Below, piece by piece: positions 51,555-60,883 of a stretch of DNA of 64,000 nucleotides. Position 1 is the stretch's first letter. Each line of letters opens with the position of its first letter. The translations under genes and the position numbers were made by a program. Under the pieces are notes generated by a model. It made no database searches, was not told the origin of the DNA, and saw nothing but the letters and a program-made list of their open reading frames with translations. The DNA comes from Actinoplanes campanulatus (GTDB lineage Bacteria > Actinomycetota > Actinomycetes > Mycobacteriales > Micromonosporaceae), in NCBI RefSeq assembly GCF_014647795.1, contig NZ_BMPW01000009.1:186001-250000 (forward strand), given 5' to 3'.

Positions 51555-51776
51555 ATGTTCGTGCTGTTCGGTCTGCGGAGCAAGGACCACCTGGTCGGCA
51601 CCCGGACGATGACGTGTGAGATCTGCCGTTGGGAGGCCCCGCAGCAGCTGATCCGGCGCACCACGAAGTTCACCCTGTTCTTCGTGCCGCTGTTCCCGGT
51701 CAAGCCGGCGAGTCACTACCTCGTGTGCGGCCACTGCCTCGGCTTCCGCAAGGCCGACGCGCGCCTGCCGGCGTGA
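51555..51776 (+). CDS. Small zinc-ribbon protein
   Basis: The 73-residue protein has two CxxC pairs (CEIC and CGHC) separated by a hydrophobic TKFTLFFVPLFPVKP stretch, the pattern of the zinc-ribbon family of small actinobacterial proteins. GGAG lies eight bases before the ATG. No partner is evident; it sits between the STAS gene and the convergent glycerol kinase gene. Confidence 0.8.
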   Translation: MFVLFGLRSKDHLVGTRTMTCEICRWEAPQQLIRRTTKFTLFFVPLFPVKPASHYLVCGHCLGFRKADARLPA

Positions 51777-51801
51777 ATTCCGCGCCCTTCATGAGGCTTT
51801 G

Positions 51802-53298
51802 TCAGGCGGGCTGGATCCAGTCGAAGGTGCGTTCCACGGCGCGGCGCCAGTTGGCGTACTCGCCGTCGCGCAGGGCCGGGTCCATGGCCGGCATCCACTG
51901 GCCGGCGATGTGCCAGTTGCGGCGCAGGCCGTCCAGGTCGGGCCAGTAGCCGACGGCCAGGCCGGCCGCGTAGGCGGCGCCCAGCGACACCGTCTCCACG
52001 GCCAGCGGGCGGACCACCGGCACGTCCAGCACGTCGGCGATCATCTGCATCAGCAGGTTGTCGGCGGTCATCCCACCGTCCACCTTGAGGGTGGTGAGGG
52101 TGAGGCCGGAGTTGGCGTTCATGGCGTCCACCACCTCGCGGGTCTGCCAGGCGGTCGCCTCCAGCACCGCACGGGCCAGATGACCCTTGGTGATGTACGA
52201 GGTGAGGCCCACGATCACGCCGCGTGCCTCACTGCGCCAGTAGGGGGCGTAAAGGCCGGAGAAGGCGGGCACGATGTAGCAGCCGCCGTTGTCGGCGACG
52301 GTCCGGGCCAGGGTCTCGATCTCCGGCGCGCTGGAGATCAGTTCGAGCTGGTCGCGGAACCACTGGACCAGGGAGCCGGTGATCGCGATCGAGCCCTCCA
52401 GTGCGTAGACGGCCGGGGCGCCGGCGATCTGGTAGGCGACCGTGCTGAGCAGACCGTTCCCCGGGTGGACCAGTTCCGCGCCGGTGTTCAGGAGCAGGAA
52501 GCTGCCGGTGCCGTAGGTGCACTTCGCCTCGCCCGGGGTGAAGCACGTCTGCCCGAACAGCGCCGCCTGCTGGTCGCCGAGCGCCGCCCCGATCCGTACC
52601 CCGGGGAAGGCCTCGGACGCGGTGCCGAAGCCGCCGATCGAAGGCCGCACCGTCGGCAGCATGGCGCGGGGTATCCCGAAGAAGTCCAGTGCTCGCGGCG
52701 ACCAGTCGAGCCCGCGCACGTCGAGCAGCATGGTCCGGCTCGCGTTGGTCACGTCGGTGACGTGCTGGGCCCGGCCGGTGAGGTTCCAGATCAGCCAGGT
52801 CTCCATGGTTCCGCAGAGCACCTCGCCGCGTTCGGCCCGCGCGCGCAGGCCCGGGGTGTGGTCCAGCATCCAGCGCAGGCGCGGCCCGGAGAAGTAGGTC
52901 GCCAGCGGAAGTCCGGAAATCTCGGAGATCTCGGAGGAGGCGGAAAGGGCGGCCAGCGAGTGGACCAGCGCGTCGGTCCGGGTGTCCTGCCAGATGATCG
53001 CCCGCCCGACCGGCACACCGGTACGCCGGTCCCAGATGACAGTGGTCTCCCGCTGGTTGGCGATGCCCAGCGCGGCCAGCTGGTCCAGCCCGATCCCGGC
53101 CCGCCGCAGCACCCGGGGCGCGAGCCGCTCCACGTTGCGCCAGATCTCCATGGCATCGTGCTCCACCCAGCCGGGCCGGGGGAAGTACTGCTTGTGCTCC
53201 TGCTGGGCCAGGGAGACCAGCTGTCCCCGCCGGTCGAAGACGATGCACCGGGTCGAGGTGGTGCCCTGGTCGATCGCGAGCACATATTTCTCGGTCAT
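51802..53298 (-). CDS. glpK: Glycerol kinase 1
   Basis: The 498-residue FGGY kinase begins with the ATP-binding [16 protein letters not shown] and has GIANQRETTVIWDRRTG, ALGDQQAALFGQTCF and KVDGGMTADNLLMQ, the glycerol kinase signatures. It phosphorylates glycerol to sn-glycerol 3-phosphate. It starts inside the stop codon of the IclR gene (ATGA), so regulator and kinase are coupled. A second kinase lies in the divergent glpF operon. The PTS-phosphorylated His region typical of Firmicutes is not present, as expected. Confidence 0.95.
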   Translation of the reverse strand: MTEKYVLAIDQGTTSTRCIVFDRRGQLVSLAQQEHKQYFPRPGWVEHDAMEIWRNVERLAPRVLRRAGIGLDQLAALGIANQRETTVIWDRRTGVPVGRAIIWQDTRTDALVHSLAALSASSEISEISGLPLATYFSGPRLRWMLDHTPGLRARAERGEVLCGTMETWLIWNLTGRAQHVTDVTNASRTMLLDVRGLDWSPRALDFFGIPRAMLPTVRPSIGGFGTASEAFPGVRIGAALGDQQAALFGQTCFTPGEAKCTYGTGSFLLLNTGAELVHPGNGLLSTVAYQIAGAPAVYALEGSIAITGSLVQWFRDQLELISSAPEIETLARTVADNGGCYIVPAFSGLYAPYWRSEARGVIVGLTSYITKGHLARAVLEATAWQTREVVDAMNANSGLTLTTLKVDGGMTADNLLMQMIADVLDVPVVRPLAVETVSLGAAYAAGLAVGYWPDLDGLRRNWHIAGQWMPAMDPALRDGEYANWRRAVERTFDWIQPA

Positions 53299-54047
53299 CG
53301 AGTCGCCCCCAAGTCCCGGGAGATCGCCCGGGCGGCGTCGCGGACGTAGGTCACCAGCCTGGGCAGCGGCCGGTAGTGGCTGTCGCAGAGGCGCTCGACC
53401 GGGCCGGAGATGCCGATCGCGCCGACGACCAGCCCGCCGTAGCCGCGGATGGGCGCCGCCACCGCCGCCTGGCCGATCAGGAACTCGTCCACCTCGAAAG
53501 CCCAGCCGGACTCCCGTACCCCGTCCAGGGCGACGGCGAGCGTGCGCGGATCGGTGAGGGTGCGGCGGGTGAAGGTTTCCAGGTCCGCCGCCGGGCCGCC
53601 GGCCCGGTAGGCGAGCAGCACCTTGCCGAGCGCCGTGGCGTGCAGCGGCAGCAGGGCGCCGACGTCCAGGGTCTGGAACGTGTCGTCCGGCCGGAACACG
53701 TGGTGCACCACGAGCACCTGCCCCTCCAGCACGGTGCCGATCCGGACCGCCTGGCCGCTGCGTGCGGCGAGGGGGTCGGCCCAGTTGATCGACCGGGACC
53801 GCAGCTCGTTGATGTCCAGAAAGCTGGTGCCCAGGTGGAGCAGGGCGCCGCCGAGCTGGTACTGCCCGGAGACCCGGTCCTGCTCGACGAACCCGACCAG
53901 TTGCAGGGTGCGCAGGATGCCGTGGGTGGTGCCCTTGGCCAGGTCGAGCGTGCGGGCGATTTCGCTGAGCCCGAGACGGCCCGGCCCACCGGCGAGGGTC
54001 CGCAGGATCGCGGCCGCTCGTTCGATCGCCTGCACCGTTCCGGGCAT
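53295..54047 (-). CDS. IclR/GylR-like regulator of glycerol metabolism
   Basis: The 250-residue protein has the IclR winged helix (QAIERAAAILRTLAGG, LGLSEIARTLDLAKGTTHGIL) and the C-terminal ligand domain (LHATALGKVLLAY, AAPIRGYGGLVVGAIGISGP). Position between the two glycerol operons matches GylR of Streptomyces, a repressor relieved by glycerol 3-phosphate. It is the first gene of its transcript and precedes glpK with a four-base overlap. Its own promoter faces the glpF promoter across 125 bp. Confidence 0.9.
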   Translation of the reverse strand: MPGTVQAIERAAAILRTLAGGPGRLGLSEIARTLDLAKGTTHGILRTLQLVGFVEQDRVSGQYQLGGALLHLGTSFLDINELRSRSINWADPLAARSGQAVRIGTVLEGQVLVVHHVFRPDDTFQTLDVGALLPLHATALGKVLLAYRAGGPAADLETFTRRTLTDPRTLAVALDGVRESGWAFEVDEFLIGQAAVAAPIRGYGGLVVGAIGISGPVERLCDSHYRPLPRLVTYVRDAARAISRDLGATR

Positions 54048-54085
54048 GTTTCGGACTCTAAGCCACCGTGTGACGACCCGCCGTA

Positions 54086-54120
54086 ATTGATGTTCGACAA
54101 TGCCGACCGGTGTTCATTGC
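54086..54120. promoter_or_regulatory. Direct-repeat operator candidate in the glycerol regulon
   Basis: TGTTCGACAATG begins at 54091 and TGTTCATTG at 54111, exactly 20 bp apart (two helical turns), with ATTG and CAAT arms around the first. The site is midway between the IclR and glpF starts and is the best candidate for the shared IclR binding site. Confidence 0.55.
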
Positions 54121-54172
54121 TCCCTTTCCGGCCCCTGCCTAGCGTCCGAGGCGTCTAACACAGGGAGGGAGC

Positions 54173-55015
54173 ATGGCAACACGACTCAAACTTCCAGGGC
54201 TCGCCGGCGAGTTGGCGGCCGAGTTCGCCGGCACCATGATTCTGATTCTGTTCGGCGTGGGGGTGGTGGCGCAGGTCGCCGCCGCCGAGATCGGGGACCA
54301 CGACAGCATCGCCTGGGCCTGGGGCCTGGGTGTGACACTCGGTGTCTACGTCGCGGCGCGGATCAGCGGCGCGCACCTCAACCCGGCGGTGACCATCGCG
54401 CTCGCCGTCTTCAAGGGCTTCTCCTGGCGGAAGGTGGCCCCCTACTCGATCGCCCAGTTCCTCGGCGCGTTCGTCGCCGCGCTGATCGTGCGCTGGAACT
54501 ACACCGAGGTGCTGCGGGCCGCCGACCCCGGCCTGACGATCAAGACGCAGGGCGTCTTCTCCACACTGCCCGGCAACGGGACGCTTCCGGTGGGCGAGTG
54601 GGGCGCTTTCCGCGACCAGATCATCGGTACGGCGATCCTGCTCTTCGTCATCCTGGCGCTGACCGACATGAACAACACGGCGCCGGCCGCCAACCTCGGG
54701 CCGGTCGTGGTGGGCCTGCTGGTCGTCGCGATCGGCATGGCCTGGGGCACCAACGCCGGCTACGCGATCAACCCGGCCCGCGACTTCGGACCGCGGCTCG
54801 CGAGTTTCCTGACCGGGTACGAGACGGCGTTCCGTGACCAGACCGGGTATCTCTATTTCTGGATCCCGATAGTCGGGCCCGTCATCGGTGGCATCGTGGG
54901 CGCCGGGTTGTACCAGACTCTGATCGGACGCTTCCTGCCCACGGCCGAGCCGCCGGAGCCGGGGCGCGTTCCGACACCGACAGACCAGACCACCGTGGAG
55001 GCCAACCGTGGCTGA
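54173..55015 (+). CDS. glpF: Glycerol facilitator (aquaglyceroporin)
   Basis: The 280-residue protein has six membrane segments and both NPA boxes, HLNPAVT and NPARDFGPR; the Asp after the second box is typical of glycerol facilitators rather than water channels. The [16 protein letters not shown] loop is also family-like. ATG at 54173 has AGGGAGGGAGC upstream. It overlaps the next kinase gene by eight bases and opens the glpF-glpK-glpD operon. Confidence 0.94.
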   Translation: MATRLKLPGLAGELAAEFAGTMILILFGVGVVAQVAAAEIGDHDSIAWAWGLGVTLGVYVAARISGAHLNPAVTIALAVFKGFSWRKVAPYSIAQFLGAFVAALIVRWNYTEVLRAADPGLTIKTQGVFSTLPGNGTLPVGEWGAFRDQIIGTAILLFVILALTDMNNTAPAANLGPVVVGLLVVAIGMAWGTNAGYAINPARDFGPRLASFLTGYETAFRDQTGYLYFWIPIVGPVIGGIVGAGLYQTLIGRFLPTAEPPEPGRVPTPTDQTTVEANRG

Positions 55016-56513
55016 CTTCGTAGGCGCAGTGGACCAGGGCACCACCAGCACCCGGTTCATGATCTTCGACCATGGCGGGAACGAGGTGGCCCGGCACCAG
55101 CTCGAACACGAGCAGATCCTGCCGCGGGCCGGCTGGGTGGAGCACAACCCGATCGAGATCTGGGAGCGCACGGTCGCCGTGGTGCGCACCGCCATGCAGA
55201 AGGCCAACCTTTCGGCCGGTGACCTCGCCGCGGTCGGGATCACCAACCAGCGGGAGACCACGGTCGTCTGGGACCGGCGGACCGGGCGGCCGTACTACAA
55301 CGCGATCGTCTGGCAGGACACCCGCACCGACCGGATCGCCTCCGCCCTGGACCGGGACGGGCGCGGCGACGTGATCCGCCGCAAGGCCGGCCTGCCGCCC
55401 GCCACCTACTTCTCCGGCGGCAAGATCCAGTGGATTCTGGAGAACGTCGAGGGGGTCCGGGAGGCCGCCGAACGCGGTGACGCGCTGTTCGGCAACACCG
55501 ACTCCTGGCTGCTGTGGAACATCACGCGCGGCAACCACGTCACCGACGTGACGAACGCCAGCCGCACCATGCTGATGAACCTGGAGACCCTCGACTGGGA
55601 CGACGAACTGCTGTCCTTCTTCGGCATCCCGCGGGCCATGCTGCCGGAGATCCGCCCGTCGTCCGACCCCAACGGGTACGGCATCGCACACGTCGACGGG
55701 CCGCTCGGCGGGGACGTGCCGCTCACCGGCGACCTCGGTGACCAGCAGGCCGCCACGGTCGGGCAGGTCTGCTTCAACCCGGGCGAGGCCAAGAACACCT
55801 ACGGCACCGGCAACTTCATGCTGCTCAACACCGGTACGAACCTGGTGCGCTCGGAGAACGGGCTGCTCACCACGGTCTGCTACAAGTTCGGCGACGCCGC
55901 ACCGGTCTACGCCCTGGAGGGCTCGATCGCGGTCACCGGCTCGGCCGTGCAGTGGCTGCGCGACCAGTTGCATCTCATCAAGTCGGCCGGGGAGAGCGAG
56001 TCGCTGGCCGCGCAGGTGCCGGACAGCGGCGGCGTCTACTTCGTACCGGCGTTCTCCGGGCTGTTCGCGCCGTACTGGCGCTCCGACGCCCGCGGCGCGA
56101 TCGTCGGGCTGTCCCGGTTCAACACCGACGCGCACATCGCCCGGGCCACCCTCGAGGCGATCTGCTACCAGACCCGGGACGTGGTCGACGCCATGGCGCA
56201 GGACTCCGGCGTGACCCTGGACGTGCTCAAGGTCGACGGCGGCATCACGGTCAACAACCTGTGCATGCAGATCCAGGCCGACGTGCTCGGGGTGCCGGTC
56301 AGCCGGCCGGTGGTCGCCGAGACCACCGCCCTGGGCGCCGCCTACGCGGCCGGTCTCGCGGTCGGGTTCTGGAAGAACACCGACGAGCTGCGGGAGAACT
56401 GGAACGAGTCGCAGCGCTGGCAGCCGGGCTGGTCCGCCGAACAGCGCGACCAGGGCTTCGGGAAGTGGAAGAAGGCGGTGCAGCGGACCCTCGACTGGGT
56501 GGATGTGGACTGA
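55008..56513 (+). CDS. glpK: Glycerol kinase 2
   Basis: The 501-residue enzyme has [50 protein letters not shown] and [14 protein letters not shown]. It aligns over its whole length with kinase 1 but differs at many positions, so the two are old paralogues rather than a recent copy. It lies between the facilitator and glpD, the classical operon order, and is probably the main catabolic enzyme. Confidence 0.95.
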   Translation: MADFVGAVDQGTTSTRFMIFDHGGNEVARHQLEHEQILPRAGWVEHNPIEIWERTVAVVRTAMQKANLSAGDLAAVGITNQRETTVVWDRRTGRPYYNAIVWQDTRTDRIASALDRDGRGDVIRRKAGLPPATYFSGGKIQWILENVEGVREAAERGDALFGNTDSWLLWNITRGNHVTDVTNASRTMLMNLETLDWDDELLSFFGIPRAMLPEIRPSSDPNGYGIAHVDGPLGGDVPLTGDLGDQQAATVGQVCFNPGEAKNTYGTGNFMLLNTGTNLVRSENGLLTTVCYKFGDAAPVYALEGSIAVTGSAVQWLRDQLHLIKSAGESESLAAQVPDSGGVYFVPAFSGLFAPYWRSDARGAIVGLSRFNTDAHIARATLEAICYQTRDVVDAMAQDSGVTLDVLKVDGGITVNNLCMQIQADVLGVPVSRPVVAETTALGAAYAAGLAVGFWKNTDELRENWNESQRWQPGWSAEQRDQGFGKWKKAVQRTLDWVDVD

Positions 56514-56515
56514 TC

Positions 56516-58213
56516 ATGACGGCTCTCTCTCCTTCGTACCGGGACGCCGCCTCGCAAGCTCTCGAGCAGCGGGAGGTCGACGTGCTGGTGATCGGTGGGG
56601 GAGTGGTGGGGGCGGGTTGCGCGCTCGACGCGGTCACACGGGGACTGACCGTGGGCCTCGTCGAGGCGCGCGACCTCGCCTCCGGCACGTCCAGCCGGTC
56701 CAGCAAACTGATCCACGGCGGGCTGCGCTACCTGGAGATGCTGGACTTCGGGCTGGTCCGCGAGGCGCTGCGGGAGCGGGGCCTGATCCTGCACCGCCTA
56801 GCGCCGCACCTGGCCCGCCCGGTCCGGTTCCTCTATCCGCTCAAGCACCGCGGCTGGGAGCGCCTGTACGCCGGGGCGGGCGTCACCCTCTACGACACCC
56901 TGGCCGGTTGGGCGAACATGCCCCGGCACCGGCATCTGACCCGGCGCGGCGCGCTGCGGGCCTGCCCGTCGCTGCGCAGGGACTCCCTGGTCGGCGCGTT
57001 GCAGTACTACGACGCGCAGGTCGACGACGCCCGGCACACCATGTTCCTGGCCCGGACCGCGGCCGCGCACGGCGCCCACGTGGTCACCCGGACCGAGGTC
57101 GTCGGCTTCCTCCGGGAGGGTTCCCGGATGACCGGGGTACGGGTGCACGACCTGGAACACGACCGGACGTACGAGATCCGCGCCCAGCAGATCGTCAACG
57201 CCACCGGGGTGTGGACCGACGACACCCAGTCCCTGGTCGGCGAACGGGGACAGTTCCACGTACGCGCCTCGAAGGGCATCCACCTGGTGGTTCCCCGCGA
57301 CCGGTTCCAGTCGTCGACCGGGCTGATCCTGCGGACCGCGACCAGCGTCCTGTTCGTCATCCCGTGGGGCCGGCACTGGATCATCGGCACCACCGACACC
57401 GACTGGCGGCTCGACAAGGCGCACCCGGCGGCGTCCAGCAAGGACATCGACTACCTGCTCCGCGAGGTCAACAAGGTCCTCGCGACACCGCTGGAACGCG
57501 CCGACGTGGAGGGTGTCTACGCCGGGCTGCGGCCGCTGCTGTCCGGCGAGTCGGAGTCGACGTCGCAACTGTCCCGGGAGCATTCGGTGTCGAGCCCGGT
57601 GCCGGGGCTCGTGGTGGTGGCCGGCGGCAAGTACACGACGTACCGGGTGATGGCGAAGGACGCGATCGACGCCTGCGTGCACAACCTGGCGCGGACCGTG
57701 CCGCGCTCGGTCACCGACCGGGTGCCGCTGGTCGGCGCCGACGGCTATCCGGCGCTGTGGAACCGCCGGGGCATCCTGGCAGCTGAGTCCGGCCTGCACG
57801 TGGCCCGGGTCGAGCACCTGCTCGGCCGGTACGGCTCGCTGATCCACGAGGTGCTGGCGCTGATCCGTGCCGAGCCGGATCTGGGCCGCCCGATCGAGGG
57901 CGCCGACGACTACCTGCGTGCCGAGTTCGTCTACGCGGCCGCCGCCGAGGGCGCCCGGCATCTGGTGGACGTGCTGACCAGGCGGACCCGCATCTCGATC
58001 GAGACGTTCGACCGTGGCGTGGTCGCCGCCCCGCACGCGGCCGAGCTGATGGGCCGGGTGCTCGGCTGGACGGTCGAGCAGCGCGACCGTGAGGTGGAGA
58101 ACTACCGCCTGCGGGTGGCGGCGGAACGCGCCTCGCAGGAGCAGCAGGACGACGAGACGGCCGACGCGGCCCGCCTCGGCGCTCCGGACGTGGTGCCGGT
58201 GCGCGTGCGATGA
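56516..58213 (+). CDS. glpD: Aerobic glycerol-3-phosphate dehydrogenase
   Basis: The 565-residue FAD enzyme has the dinucleotide site VLVIGGGVVGAGCALDA, GTSSRSSKLIHGGLRYLE, VNATGVWTDD, a TTDTDW stretch and GGKYTTYRVMAKDAID. It oxidises glycerol 3-phosphate to dihydroxyacetone phosphate at the membrane and passes electrons to quinone. It starts two bases after the kinase stop. The C-terminal 30 residues are acidic and variable. It ends 21 bp from the convergent amylase remnant. Confidence 0.95.
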   Translation: MTALSPSYRDAASQALEQREVDVLVIGGGVVGAGCALDAVTRGLTVGLVEARDLASGTSSRSSKLIHGGLRYLEMLDFGLVREALRERGLILHRLAPHLARPVRFLYPLKHRGWERLYAGAGVTLYDTLAGWANMPRHRHLTRRGALRACPSLRRDSLVGALQYYDAQVDDARHTMFLARTAAAHGAHVVTRTEVVGFLREGSRMTGVRVHDLEHDRTYEIRAQQIVNATGVWTDDTQSLVGERGQFHVRASKGIHLVVPRDRFQSSTGLILRTATSVLFVIPWGRHWIIGTTDTDWRLDKAHPAASSKDIDYLLREVNKVLATPLERADVEGVYAGLRPLLSGESESTSQLSREHSVSSPVPGLVVVAGGKYTTYRVMAKDAIDACVHNLARTVPRSVTDRVPLVGADGYPALWNRRGILAAESGLHVARVEHLLGRYGSLIHEVLALIRAEPDLGRPIEGADDYLRAEFVYAAAAEGARHLVDVLTRRTRISIETFDRGVVAAPHAAELMGRVLGWTVEQRDREVENYRLRVAAERASQEQQDDETADAARLGAPDVVPVRVR

Positions 58214-58234
58214 GGCGGGCCGCGGGGCCCTACG

Positions 58235-59349
58235 TCACTTCCAGGTGTCGCTGACGGTGTACGCCGACGCGGTGCCGGTGGTGTACGACCGGTTGCCGCC
58301 GGACTCCCAGGTGACGTTCCCGGACGCGTCCTTCTTGATGTACTTGTACTCGAAGCCGGTGCCGGACGGGATCGGCACCGTCGAGGTCCAGATCGGGTAG
58401 CCGGCGGCCGACAGCTTGACCGCGTTCGCCGTGCTCCAGCTGCCCAGGGCCGCGTTCGAGCCGACCACGTAGACGTCGGTGCCGGTCGTGGTGGTGGCGT
58501 ACACGTTGAAGGTCGCGGCGACCGTACCGGCGCTGGTCGTGACGCTGGGCGACGGGGTGGGCGAGCTGGTCACGCTGGGCGAGGGGCTCGCGCTGGTGGC
58601 CGAAGCCGAAGGCGAGGCGGTCGGGGATGTCGTGCCGCCGCCGGAGGTGGCGTTGACGTCGATCGCCACGGCGCTGTTGGCCGGGATGGTGACCGACGCG
58701 GTGCCGCCGGCGACGGTGATCGCGGTGCCGTTGCAGCCGGTGCCGGACGCGCCGCCGGTGATCCGGTCGCAGTAGACGCCGTCGGCCAGGCCGGTGGGGT
58801 AGCCGGCGGTCGACGCGCTGGACGAGTTGTTCAGGCCGAACCAGCCGAGCGAGCCGCGGCTGAACCCGATCACGTTGCCGCTGGTGGTGGTCCAGTAGCC
58901 GTCGTTCGCGTGGTGGAAGTCGTCGTAGACGTACGGCACCGCGGGGTAGGCATGACCGGACGGGTTGAACGTCGACCCGCCGTAGGTGGTGGTCAGCGTG
59001 TTGTTGGCGCCGGCCATGTGGTTGACGACCGCGTCCACATAGACCCGGACGCCGGCGTTGTGGCAGGCGGTGACCATGCTCGAGAACTCGGCGCGGGTGC
59101 CGAACCGGCTGGTCAGGTTGTAGGACACCGGCTGGTAGATCTCCCACCACGGGTGCACGCCGCTGTCGCTGGTCGCGAGGCTCACCGACTCGGCGGGCGG
59201 GGCCACCTGGACCGCGCCGTAACCGGCCGGGCCGAGGTGGTCGGTGCAGGCGGTCGAGACCGAGTCCCAGTTCCAGGACCACAGGTTCGCGGTGACGTCG
59301 CTGTTGTTGAGGCTGACGGCGGCCGACGCGGTGCCCGGCAGCGTGATGG
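58235..59349 (-). pseudogene. Alpha-amylase remnant: lacks start, signal front half and catalytic core, keeps CBM20
   Basis: Reading the minus strand from 59349, the frame gives the end of a signal peptide (AITLPGTASAAVS), then GH13 sequence NLWSWNWDSVSTACTDHLGP, GYGAVQVAPPAES, YQPVSYNLTSRFGTRAEF and VYVDAVVNHMAG (region I). At about DDFHH it jumps in frame to domain C (NDGYWTTTSGNVIGFSRGSL). Regions II-IV with the catalytic Asp and Glu are absent, a loss of about 200 residues. A Ser/Pro/Thr linker and a complete CBM20 follow. No ATG, GTG or TTG lies between the signal remnant and the in-frame stop of the upstream gene, whose terminator abuts it. Confidence 0.85.
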
Positions 59350-59354
59350 CGGAA

Positions 59355-59381
59355 AGCCCCGGCGGGAGGCCCGCCGGGGCT
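59355..59381 (-). terminator. Perfect 12-bp stem-loop terminator
   Basis: AGCCCCGGCGGG and CCCGCCGGGGCT flank three bases, 18 bp after the phosphatidyltransferase stop, followed on the minus strand by TTTCC. Homology to amylase begins right at its distal end. Confidence 0.88.
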
Positions 59382-59398
59382 GTGTGTGAGCTGTGTGC

Positions 59399-60253
59399 TC
59401 AGAGGACGGCGATCCGCCTCTGATAGGTCCTGGTAGTGGTCCAGAGCTTGTAGACCAGCAGTGACTCGAAGGCCAGCAGCAGCAGGCCGGCGGCGACCAT
59501 GACCGGCACCAGCAACCCGGTCACCGGCCCGATGATGAACACGAACATCATGAACTCGATGCCGCTGAAGACGTGTGCGCGGATGCGCTGCCGTAGCAAG
59601 AAGTTGCGGAAGTTGAGGAAACCACCGAACCGGGCGCGGAAGTCGCCGTGCACGTCGATCGCGGACCGGGCCTCCTCGCCGTCGAGCGGGATCTCCTCGT
59701 CGGTCTCCTCCGCGTACTCCATCGCCTTGCCGGCCGCCCCGGCCGCGGCCGTCAGGTTCTCCTTCATGGTCAGCTTGACCTTCTGCATCTGGAGCGCGTT
59801 CAGATAGCGGAACATGTCCAGGAAGATGACGGTCGCGGCCAGCCACAGGTAGAGGGTCTCGCCGGTGTGGTGCCACTGCCCGCCGAACAGCGCCAGCGAG
59901 CAGACCACCACCCGGAACCGGTCGAAGACGTAGTCCAGCCAGGTGCCGAACAGCGACCCCGTCCCGTTCAGCCGGGCGATCTTGCCGTCCATGCAGTCCA
60001 GCACGAAACCCAGGTGGAACAGCAGCGCGCCGGCCAGCAGCCACCGGTACTCCGCCTGCCAGAACGCGGCCGCCGCGCCCAGGCCCAGCACGAACGCGCC
60101 CAGACTCAGCGCGTTCGGCGTGACCCGGCGCCACGGAGCGACCAGCCACACCAGCCGGGACGCGAGCGGATCCACCAGCCACACCGTCCACCAGGAGTCC
60201 CGGCGCTTATAGGTGCGCTCACGGATCTCCGCGAGCGAGGGTCGCTGTGCCAT
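59399..60253 (-). CDS. CDP-alcohol phosphatidyltransferase
   Basis: The 284-residue membrane protein has the CDP-alcohol motif in full: DCMDGKIAR, then G in GSLFGTW and LDYVFDR with the two further aspartates. It has about six membrane segments. The enzyme joins a CDP-activated lipid or polyol with an alcohol. An 80-residue hydrophilic insert (KENLTAAAG through RFGGFLNF) between the second and third segments is longer than in PgsA and suggests a non-standard substrate such as an inositol- or polyol-linked one. No partner gene is adjacent. Confidence 0.88.
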   Translation of the reverse strand: MAQRPSLAEIRERTYKRRDSWWTVWLVDPLASRLVWLVAPWRRVTPNALSLGAFVLGLGAAAAFWQAEYRWLLAGALLFHLGFVLDCMDGKIARLNGTGSLFGTWLDYVFDRFRVVVCSLALFGGQWHHTGETLYLWLAATVIFLDMFRYLNALQMQKVKLTMKENLTAAAGAAGKAMEYAEETDEEIPLDGEEARSAIDVHGDFRARFGGFLNFRNFLLRQRIRAHVFSGIEFMMFVFIIGPVTGLLVPVMVAAGLLLLAFESLLVYKLWTTTRTYQRRIAVL

Positions 60254-60334
60254 CGCTGTCTCTCCTCGGCCTGTCCAGCGCGAGGGTTCTTCTGGGGGTG
60301 GGACCCCGCGCTGCGCGTATTGAACACGCCGGAG

Positions 60335-60883
60335 TCAAGATCCGTCTGCCCCGTCGCGGCGCGCGAACACCACGGACGCCACCGCGAAGATCAACACACC
60401 GGCGAGCGGCAGCCAGTCGTTCACCTCACCCCAGTGCGTGCGGATCAAGGGCAACCCGATCTCGTACGCGATGAGCACCGCCCCCGCGGCCCCGACCGGA
60501 CGCCGGATCAGCAACCCCACCCCGGCCGCGACCAGCGTGTCCACCACCAGCGACAGGGCCCCGCCCGGCTCCCCGGCGGTGCCCGCGACCAGCAGCGCGG
60601 CCGGCGCCGCCAGCACCACCAGGGCCACCGCCTTCGCCGCCGCGAGCCGGTACCGCCGCGGCATGGCCAGCAGCGTGGTCCGGATCTGGCCGCCGCCCTG
60701 GTACTCGTGGGCCGTCGCCAGCACGCCCAGGATCAGGAACCCCACCTGCCCGTACGGCAGCACCGAGCCCCCGGGCGGATCCAGCGCGTCCAGCAGCAGC
60801 GTGACCGCCCAGGTCAGGCCCAGGGTGAGCGCCAGCGACCGCAGGGTGAGCAGTTTGCCCACCTCGGCCCGGACCGCGTTCAC
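60335..60883 (-). CDS. ABC-2 type permease subunit, second
   Basis: The 182-residue protein has five to six membrane segments and starts AEVGKLLTLRSLALTLGLTW, an ABC-2 permease N terminus. MPRRYRLAAAKAVALV marks the cytoplasmic loop also present in its neighbour (MPRRARLLTAKGAALT), so the two permeases are paralogous. Its GTG start lies in the stop of the preceding permease (GTGA). Together with that gene and the ATPase at 61623 it forms an exporter. Confidence 0.82.
   Translation of the reverse strand: MNAVRAEVGKLLTLRSLALTLGLTWAVTLLLDALDPPGGSVLPYGQVGFLILGVLATAHEYQGGGQIRTTLLAMPRRYRLAAAKAVALVVLAAPAALLVAGTAGEPGGALSLVVDTLVAAGVGLLIRRPVGAAGAVLIAYEIGLPLIRTHWGEVNDWLPLAGVLIFAVASVVFARRDGADGS

Noticed and set aside
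58230-60191. A 653-codon frame covering the phosphatidyltransferase and amylase remnant
   Set aside because: It is out of frame with both recognised sequences and gives arginine-rich nonsense.
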